Shown here: positions 58,715 through 64,000 of the stretch, one piece after another | How positions within the stretch are numbered: the first letter of the stretch is position 1 | Layout: the number at the start of each line of letters is the position of its first letter | Assembly (NCBI RefSeq): GCF_023893635.1 | Contig: NZ_JAMWYK010000001.1 | Coordinates: forward strand, 248,001 to 312,000 | Direction of reading: 5' to 3' | DNA length: 64,000 nt | DNA from: Fructobacillus apis | Lineage (GTDB): Bacteria > Bacillota > Bacilli > Lactobacillales > Lactobacillaceae | Notes under the pieces: model-generated | The model's input: only the letters and a program-made list of their open reading frames with translations | What the model was told of the DNA's origin: nothing | Databases searched by the model: none | Made by a program: the position numbers and the translations under genes

Positions 58715-59175
58715 TTCGCAGGCTCCTTTTGCTTGCTTTGATCAAAAAGGTGTTCTGGATCGATGTTTTGGTGGTCGTCGTCAGGCACAAGGCTTGAAAC
58801 GGTCACGTTTACCGTATTCACCGTCAACCCAGCCAAGTTGGCTAAGTCAGACTTAACAGCCTGTTGCACGGAAAAGGCAACCTTTGGGATCACCGCACCG
58901 TATTCAAGAACAACGGCCATGTCCACAAAGATTTCACCGTCTTCTTGCTTCAAGGAAACACCGGAAGCCTTTGGCATCGCACCAGCGACCTTCGTCAAGT
59001 ACTTTGGCAAGTGGTCGTAGACGTTTTCTTGCATCGAAACCACACCCTTAACGCCCAGAGCAGCAGAAGAAGCAACCGCTTCCAATGCTGACTTGGATAC
59101 GAGCATTTGCCCGTCAGCCATTTCTTCTTTGGTTAATAAAAAGTTCTTGTTCGTCAAATCCGTTGACTTTGCCAT
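58711..59175 (-). CDS. Asp23/Gls24 family envelope stress protein (YqhY)
   Basis: A 154-aa protein with the Asp23 core: LVSKSALEAVASSAALGVKGVVSM, GVSLKQEDGEIFVDMAVVLEYGAVIPKVAFSVQQAVKSDLANLAGLTVNTVNV. YqhY of Bacillus is linked to control of acetyl-CoA carboxylase and precedes nusB in the same way. The ATG at 59175 has AGGAGG 7 nt upstream, so the earlier in-frame ATG at 59244 is less likely. Confidence 0.93.
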   Translation of the reverse strand: MAKSTDLTNKNFLLTKEEMADGQMLVSKSALEAVASSAALGVKGVVSMQENVYDHLPKYLTKVAGAMPKASGVSLKQEDGEIFVDMAVVLEYGAVIPKVAFSVQQAVKSDLANLAGLTVNTVNVTVSSLVPDDDHQNIDPEHLFDQSKQKEPAK

Positions 59176-59229
59176 CAGCTTTCCTCCTCTATGACCAGTT
59201 TTGTATTCGAAATCCAGTCTCACAAAAGA

Positions 59230-59263
59230 CAAAAGACTGCTCACCGTTTAGGAAAGCAGTCGT
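59230..59263 (-). terminator. Probable terminator after efp
   Basis: On the minus strand CGACTGCT / AGCAGTC with an 11-14-nt loop and TTTTGTCTTTTG. Confidence 0.55.
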
Positions 59264-59268
59264 TACAT

Positions 59269-59829
59269 TTAGGCGCGACCCTTGTATGATCCGTCTTCCG
59301 TGTTAACGATGATCATGTCACCTTCGTTAACGAAGTCAGGAACCGTAATCGTTGCACCCGTTTCAACAACGGCTGGCTTACCAGAACCCGTTGCAGTGGC
59401 ACCCTTGATACCTGGTTGCGTTTCTTCGACCTTCAACGTCACAGAAACTGGCAAGTCAGCACCGAGCACTTCTGAACCGTACATCGTGATCTTCACTTCC
59501 ATACCTTCAAGCATGTACTTCAAAGCTTCTTGCAAGTGAGAATCAGGGACGTTGATTTGTTCAAACGTTTCCGTGTCCATGAATACTCGTCCGTCGTTTT
59601 CGGCGTACAAGTATGACATTGGACGTGTCGTAATTTCTGCTTGTTCAAACTTGTCACCAGGACGGAACGTTACTTCGTTCACCGCACCAGTACGCAAGTT
59701 CTTCAACTTTGAGCGAACAAAAGCCGCTCCCTTACCAGGCTTAACGTGTTGGAATTCCAATACACGCCAGATTGAGTTTGAGTACTCAATTGTCAAACCT
59801 GTCTTCAAATCGTTCATTCCGATTGCCAT
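59269..59829 (-). CDS. efp: Elongation factor P
   Basis: A 186-aa translation factor that rescues ribosomes stalled at polyprolines. The tip loop is [15 protein letters not shown] with Lys33 at the modifiable position. The three beta-barrel domains and the C-terminal signature ([22 protein letters not shown]) are complete. The ATG at 59829 (MAIGMND) has GAGGG about 9 nt before it; the in-frame extension to 59892 has no RBS. An extended -10 TGCTATAAT lies at 59864-59872. Confidence 0.95.
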   Translation of the reverse strand: MAIGMNDLKTGLTIEYSNSIWRVLEFQHVKPGKGAAFVRSKLKNLRTGAVNEVTFRPGDKFEQAEITTRPMSYLYAENDGRVFMDTETFEQINVPDSHLQEALKYMLEGMEVKITMYGSEVLGADLPVSVTLKVEETQPGIKGATATGSGKPAVVETGATITVPDFVNEGDMIIVNTEDGSYKGRA

Positions 59830-60022
59830 AAAGCATATCCCTCGTTTTTCTTGATTACCTGTTATTATAGCAAAAAAAATGCTGTTCCGCACGGGTCTCT
59901 TGCGAATTTTTAGCTCGATTTTGTCTAATAAAAGTCGTCAATCCTTTCTATATATGGTAAAATAGCAGTTAAGGTTTTCGATTCGTGACAAAATAAAAGA
60001 ACATATTTGGAGGAACCTAAAC

Positions 60023-60238
60023 ATGGTTTTTAAAGTATATTACCAAGACAGTATGGACAAGAACCCAAAGCGTGAATTTACGCAATCTTTCTACGTAGAG
60101 GCTGACAATCACGCCGACGCATACGCAATGGCTCAAAAGAACAACAAGAACTTTAACATTGAAACAGTTGAAGAACTCTCTGACGCAGCACTGGTGTACG
60201 AACAGGCTGATCCAGAATTCTCAATTACGACTTTTTAA
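60023..60238 (+). CDS. rpoY: RNA polymerase epsilon subunit (RpoY, DUF1447)
   Basis: A 71-aa Firmicute-specific RNA polymerase subunit. MVFKVYYQDSMDKNPKREFTQSFYVEADNHADAYAMAQKNN is the family start. RBS GGAGG is well spaced. It is 7 nt upstream of rnjA, the conserved pair. An extended -10 TGGTAAAAT lies upstream at ~59955-59963. Confidence 0.95.
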   Translation: MVFKVYYQDSMDKNPKREFTQSFYVEADNHADAYAMAQKNNKNFNIETVEELSDAALVYEQADPEFSITTF

Positions 60239-60245
60239 TTAATTC

Positions 60246-61928
60246 ATGGAAAAAGTCGACATCAAACCCAACGAAGTTGCGGTTTACGCCCTTGGTGGTC
60301 TAGGCGAAATCGGGAAGAACACTTACGGTATCGAATACCAAGATGAAATCGTCATCGTGGACGCTGGTATCAAGTTCCCGGAAGACTCCCTTTTAGGGAT
60401 TGACTACGTCATCCCCGACTACTCGTACTTAGTCGAAAACATCGACAAGGTTAAAGGCCTTGTCATCACCCACGGACACGAAGACCACATTGGTGCGATT
60501 GCTTACTTCTTACAAGCAGTTAACGTACCGGTTTACGCGGGTCCATTAGCAATGGCTTTGATCCGCAACAAGCTGGAAGAAAAGCAAATGTTAAACCGGG
60601 TGGAACTCCACGAAATCACAGACGGTTCCGTGGTGGACTTCGGTAAGACTTCTGCTGAATTCTTCCGTACAACCCACTCAATTCCAGACGTCTTCGGAAT
60701 TGCCATCAAGACACCCGTTGGAACAATCGTTGAAACCGGTGACTTTAAGTTTGATTTGACCCCTACCACCAAGCAAAAGCCAAACCTCTGGTCAATGGCT
60801 CGCATCGGTGAAGAAGGTGTCTTGCTCTTAATGTCCGATTCAACCAACGCGGAACGTCCTGAATGGACCAAGTCCGAAGCCTGGGTTCAAAAGACGGTTG
60901 ATAAGTTGTTCAAGCAGTTGAAGCATGGTCGAATCATCTTCGCCACCTTCGCTTCGAACATGAACCGAATTAAGATGGCAACGGACGCTGCCATCGCAAA
61001 CGGCCGAAAGATTGCGGTCTTCGGTCGTTCAATGGAATCGGCCATCACGAATGGTCGTGCCCTGGGATACTTAGACATCCCTGAAGACGCCTTGATTGAA
61101 CAGTCACAGATTAAAAACATCCCAGACGATGAATTGTTGATCATGTCGACTGGTTCACAGGGTGAATCAATGGCTGCCTTGGCACGAATCGCCAACGGAA
61201 CGCACAAGCAAGTGCGTTTGAAGCCAAAGGATAACGTGATTTTCTCCTCTTCTCCAATCCCTGGTAACACGGCCTCTGTTAACGCCGTGATTAACAAGTT
61301 GGAAGAAGGTGGCGCAAACGTCATCCACGGAAAGCTAAACAACATTCACACTTCTGGTCACGGTGGCCAAGAAGAACAGAAGTTGATGCTTTCCTTGATG
61401 AAGCCTAAGTACTTCATGCCCGTCCACGGTGAGTTCCGCATGTTGAAGGTTCACGCCGGTTTGGCTGAAGAATTAGACATTCCAAAGGAAAACACTTTCA
61501 TCCAAGAAAACGGTGACGTTTTGGCCTTCGACGGCGTAAACGAACCACGCTTGGCTGGACACTTCCCTGCGGACGATACGTACATTGATGGTTCTGGTAT
61601 CGGTGATATCGGTTCCGTTGTCTTGCACGACCGACTCAAGCTGTCACAAGATGGTTTGGTCATCGTCACGGCAACCATTGACTTGAAGAAAAAGGAAATC
61701 TTGTCTGGACCAGACATCCTCTCCCGTGGTTTCGTTTACATGCGTGAATCCGGTGACTTGATTAACGACGGTCGTCACGTGATTTTCAATACGATTCGTA
61801 AGGCCATGTCTCAAAAGACGCCTTCTGAATCCGACATTCGTCAGGCCATCATCGATGACTTGTCAAAGTATCTACACAAAGAAACTGCCCGAAAGCCAAT
61901 GATTTTGCCAATGCTCATCATGGTTTAA
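60246..61928 (+). CDS. rnjA: Ribonuclease J1
   Basis: A 560-aa 5'-exo- and endoribonuclease of the beta-CASP group, central to mRNA turnover and 16S maturation. Metal motif VITHGHEDHIGAI (res ~76-88), beta-lactamase continuation GTIVETGDFKFDLTP, beta-CASP parts MSTGSQGESMAALARIANG and NNIHTSGHGGQEEQKLMLSLMKPKYFMPVHGEFRML are clear. Cotranscribed with rpoY. The C-terminus ends ...ARKPMILPMLIMV, normal for J1. Confidence 0.96.
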   Translation: MEKVDIKPNEVAVYALGGLGEIGKNTYGIEYQDEIVIVDAGIKFPEDSLLGIDYVIPDYSYLVENIDKVKGLVITHGHEDHIGAIAYFLQAVNVPVYAGPLAMALIRNKLEEKQMLNRVELHEITDGSVVDFGKTSAEFFRTTHSIPDVFGIAIKTPVGTIVETGDFKFDLTPTTKQKPNLWSMARIGEEGVLLLMSDSTNAERPEWTKSEAWVQKTVDKLFKQLKHGRIIFATFASNMNRIKMATDAAIANGRKIAVFGRSMESAITNGRALGYLDIPEDALIEQSQIKNIPDDELLIMSTGSQGESMAALARIANGTHKQVRLKPKDNVIFSSSPIPGNTASVNAVINKLEEGGANVIHGKLNNIHTSGHGGQEEQKLMLSLMKPKYFMPVHGEFRMLKVHAGLAEELDIPKENTFIQENGDVLAFDGVNEPRLAGHFPADDTYIDGSGIGDIGSVVLHDRLKLSQDGLVIVTATIDLKKKEILSGPDILSRGFVYMRESGDLINDGRHVIFNTIRKAMSQKTPSESDIRQAIIDDLSKYLHKETARKPMILPMLIMV

Positions 61929-61936
61929 GGACAATT

Positions 61937-61960
61937 GGCATGCTTCGGCATGCCTTTTTT
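61937..61960 (+). terminator. Terminator after rnjA
   Basis: GGCATGC-ttcg-GCATGCC followed by six T. Confidence 0.9.
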
Positions 61961-61986
61961 CAAGCAAATCTTTAGGAGGGTGAACG

Positions 61987-62922
61987 ATGCCCACACAAGC
62001 TCACATCTTCGTTGAATCCGGACTCATCCGTCAAAAGGATAAAGGGTTGCTGGATCAACTCGAAGGACAATTGACACAAAACGGCGTTGCGCCCTCCTTT
62101 CGGAAGTCCCGCCCCCACCACTCGCTCTTTCAAAAGGCTAAGTTAGTGGCTCGTGACAAGGCCTTTTCCGACGTAAACCTGCCCGTTGTCGTTGTTGGAA
62201 ACAAGGCATCAAGAAACGAAGTGCTCTCCGGCTTTTTGGCCGTTGACGAAAGCAAGAAGCACCCGCTTCTCCTTGTGTCATGGCCGGAAAAGGCAACGCA
62301 CATCGACCACTTGATTAGCCAAATCATGACTTCGCTTGCGGCGATGCAGGTGACAGAAGCGCCGGTGGGGCAAATCGTCGGCGACGTGCCAACAAAGGGG
62401 CAGCGATACTTCCTCGATTACGTCCAGGTCGGACAGGACTTTTCCGCCCTACTTCCAAAGTTTGACCAAAAGTTCGCCTTCAAGGAAGCCTGGCGTCAGT
62501 TCTTGAACTTCTGGAACTTCCTTTCAAGTAACCAGAACGCCTTAACCTTCGGTTGGACGCTTCGCCACGGTGGCACCTACCAGCACTTCTCAAAGACGCT
62601 CGGGATGCAGGTGCTGAACAACGGCGCTGATGCCGCTGCCCCCTACACCATTCGCTTGGTGAACCAGGTGCCTTGGCCAAAGATTTTCCTCACTTACCTT
62701 CAGGGTAAGAAGGGACGTCAAAACCCTTCCCGTCGTGGTTTTCTTTCCTTTGACGTGAAAGAGAAGGCCGACATCCACATTCGCGACCTGCAATCGGTTA
62801 AAACCGATGGTCGGCTCTTGGATAACGGGGCCTACACCTTTACCTTATCCACATGGGGCACTTACCCATTGATTGAAGCGGTTCAGGTTAAAGCTGAACA
62901 CAAGCACAAACATCATAAATAA
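61987..62922 (+). CDS. Protein of unknown function downstream of rnjA
   Basis: A 311-aa protein that I do not recognise. RBS AGGAGGGTG is strong. Soluble and basic; segments such as LIRQKDKGLLDQLEGQLTQNG, LPVVVVGNKASRNEVLSGFLAVDESKKHPLLLVSWPEKATHIDHLISQIMTSL and LTFGWTLRHGGTYQHFSKTLGMQV suggest an alpha/beta fold. It ends in a His/Lys tail (EHKHKHHK). It lies after the rnjA terminator, so separate or read-through transcription is possible. No catalytic motif is evident. Confidence 0.7.
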   Translation: MPTQAHIFVESGLIRQKDKGLLDQLEGQLTQNGVAPSFRKSRPHHSLFQKAKLVARDKAFSDVNLPVVVVGNKASRNEVLSGFLAVDESKKHPLLLVSWPEKATHIDHLISQIMTSLAAMQVTEAPVGQIVGDVPTKGQRYFLDYVQVGQDFSALLPKFDQKFAFKEAWRQFLNFWNFLSSNQNALTFGWTLRHGGTYQHFSKTLGMQVLNNGADAAAPYTIRLVNQVPWPKIFLTYLQGKKGRQNPSRRGFLSFDVKEKADIHIRDLQSVKTDGRLLDNGAYTFTLSTWGTYPLIEAVQVKAEHKHKHHK

Positions 62923-62927
62923 AGCAG

Positions 62928-62960
62928 AAAAAAAGACGACCATCGCGGTCGTCTTTTTTG
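62928..62960. terminator. Bidirectional terminator
   Basis: AAAAAAAGACGACC-atcgc-GGTCGTCTTTTTT between convergent genes. Confidence 0.9.
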
Positions 62961-62966
62961 TTCCAA

Positions 62967-63197
62967 TCACTTCTCTTGGTTCTTCAATTCACGTCGCTTC
63001 AACTTCAAAACGAGACGAGCGACGCTCGTCATTTCAGCGTCCTTCGCCTCTTTCTTATCAACGTAAAAAGACAAAAGTAACCAAATCAAAGCAACAGCGC
63101 CCACTAGTATAATGAGCCAATGATTGCCTGTCTTAAAATAAAGCAAGCAGAGAAAGAGTTGGACAAGTCCAAAAAAGTTCAGATTTTTCTTATTCAT
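62967..63197 (-). CDS. Small membrane protein of unknown function
   Basis: A 76-aa protein with two predicted membrane helices (FFGLVQLFLCLLYF, res ~8-21, and WLIILVGAVALIWLLLSFYV, ~27-46) followed by a charged C-terminal tail (VLKLKRRELKNQEK). RBS GGAGGA stands before the ATG. It lies between metK and the 311-aa gene; no family name is offered. Confidence 0.65.
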   Translation of the reverse strand: MNKKNLNFFGLVQLFLCLLYFKTGNHWLIILVGAVALIWLLLSFYVDKKEAKDAEMTSVARLVLKLKRRELKNQEK

Positions 63198-63235
63198 AAA
63201 ACTCCTCCAACATCCCGTTCGTTCGCTTCATTCTA

Positions 63236-63266
63236 TCAAAAAAAAAACGACGCTAGTCGTTTTCTA
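63236..63266 (-). terminator. Terminator after metK
   Basis: On the minus strand AAAACGAC-tagc-GTCGTTTT followed by a long T run. Confidence 0.85.
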
Positions 63267-63285
63267 ATTTAGCAATTGAATTTGA

Positions 63286-64000
63286 TTAACCCAACTTCGC
63301 CTTAATCGCTTCCACCTTATCCAACTTTTCCCATGGGAGGTCCAAGTCAGGGCGACCGAAGTGGCCGTAGGCTGCGGTTTGCTTGTAGATTGGGCGACGC
63401 AAGTCCAAGGACTTGATGATGGACAATGGACGGAAATCAAAGAGTTCAGCCACGATTTCTTCAATCTTAGCTTCTGAAACCTTCGCCGTTCCGAACGTGT
63501 CGATGTTTAATGACACGGGTGCGGCCACACCGATGGCGTAGGCCACTTGCAATTCGGCCTTGTCAGCCAAACCGGCAGCAACCAAGTTCTTGGCCACGTA
63601 GCGGGCGTAGTAGGCACCAGAACGGTCAACCTTCGTTGCGTCCTTACCAGAGAAGGCTCCACCACCGTGGTGAGCGGCTCCACCGTATGTGTCGACGATG
63701 ATCTTACGACCAGTCAAACCGGAATCGGCTTGTGGGCCACCAAGAACGAAGCGTCCTGATGGGTTGATGTAAAACTTCGTTTCGGCATCAACCAAGTTGG
63801 CTGGCAAAACGGGGTCCAAGACGAGCTTCTTCATGTCGGCACGCAACTGTTCCAATGAGACGTCCTCACCATGTTGCGTTGACAAGACAACGGCGGCGAT
63901 GCGTTCCACTTCACCGTCGTCAGACAATGCCAAAGTCACTTCCCCCTTCGCGTCGGGACGGAGGTAGTCGACCTTGCCCTCTTCACGAACGGCACGGATT
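63286..64000 (-). CDS. metK: S-adenosylmethionine synthetase, C-terminal part (5' end beyond right edge)
   Basis: About 238 codons of the ~385-codon enzyme that makes SAM from methionine and ATP. Visible motifs: [60 protein letters not shown], which contains the conserved GGGAFSGKD phosphate loop. The frame is open to the edge. Any SAM-responsive leader would lie outside the window. The C-terminus ...[14 protein letters not shown] is followed by a terminator. Confidence 0.96.
   Translation of the reverse strand, partial: IRAVREEGKVDYLRPDAKGEVTLALSDDGEVERIAAVVLSTQHGEDVSLEQLRADMKKLVLDPVLPANLVDAETKFYINPSGRFVLGGPQADSGLTGRKIIVDTYGGAAHHGGGAFSGKDATKVDRSGAYYARYVAKNLVAAGLADKAELQVAYAIGVAAPVSLNIDTFGTAKVSEAKIEEIVAELFDFRPLSIIKSLDLRRPIYKQTAAYGHFGRPDLDLPWEKLDKVEAIKAKLG

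Overview
The window looks like chromosome of a lactic acid bacterium of the family Lactobacillaceae, most likely Weissella (W. confusa/cibaria type). That genus call is inference. It rests on the RexAB-type (not RecBCD) exonuclease, the KxYKxGKxW signal peptide, the YG-type wall-binding repeats, Gram-positive gene neighbourhoods (relQ-nadK-rluD, yqgQ-glcK, rpoY-rnjA, tatD-rnmV-rsmA-veg, comEA-comEC-holA, purR-glmU) and a base composition that is moderate in the surface region and clearly richer in the housekeeping region. Almost all genes lie on the minus strand. The main plus-strand genes are a DyP peroxidase, a purine permease, a possibly leaderless small gene, rpoY, rnjA and one unknown gene.

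Region 1 (1-13.4 kb) is a cell-surface block. A minus-strand Wzx/Wzy-type exopolysaccharide operon runs from a membrane-anchored GH68 fructansucrase through flippase, priming sugar transferase, chain-length regulator, polymerase, DUF4422 glycosyltransferase and UDP-galactopyranose mutase, which runs off the left edge. Behind it are an acyltransferase-3 gene, a secreted SGNH hydrolase and a secreted GH25 lysozyme that share near-identical C-terminal wall-binding repeats, a small secreted protein, and a PAP2 phosphatase gene broken by a 1-nt frameshift.

Region 2 (13.5-15.9 kb) is an AT-rich island holding a RloC/PrrC-like AAA_13 ATPase gene, a probable defence gene, interrupted by one in-frame TGA just after its Walker A motif.

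Region 3 (15.9-31.2 kb) is housekeeping: mgtE, a pseudouridine synthase, nadK, relQ, glcK, yqgQ, rexA-rexB, a DUF402 phosphatase and recX. Region 4 (31.4-33 kb) has a DyP peroxidase and then a 0.6-kb gene-poor stretch. I read this stretch as a type I toxin-antitoxin locus of Fst/par style: a 41-42 aa hydrophobic peptide, a start codon inside a hairpin, a bidirectional terminator overlapping the stop codon, and two tandem copies of a convergent antisense RNA cassette. It is the best candidate here for an undescribed system.

Region 5 (33-48.5 kb) holds holA, comEC, comEA, coaD, rsmD, a repeat-extended YlbG, ftsW, an M42 peptidase, a PurR-box-controlled NCS2 permease, recN, tlyA, ispA, xseB and xseA. 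Upstream of xseA sits a roughly 235-nt structured RNA gene with its own promoter and terminator that I could not assign to a known family. Region 6 (48.8-64 kb) has small unknown genes, a disulfide-reductase-like flavoprotein, glmU, purR, a metal ABC transporter pair without a binding protein, veg, rsmA, rnmV, tatD, nusB, an Asp23 protein, efp, rpoY, rnjA, an unknown 311-aa protein and the 3' part of metK at the right edge. I saw no rRNA, tRNA, IS element or CRISPR array.
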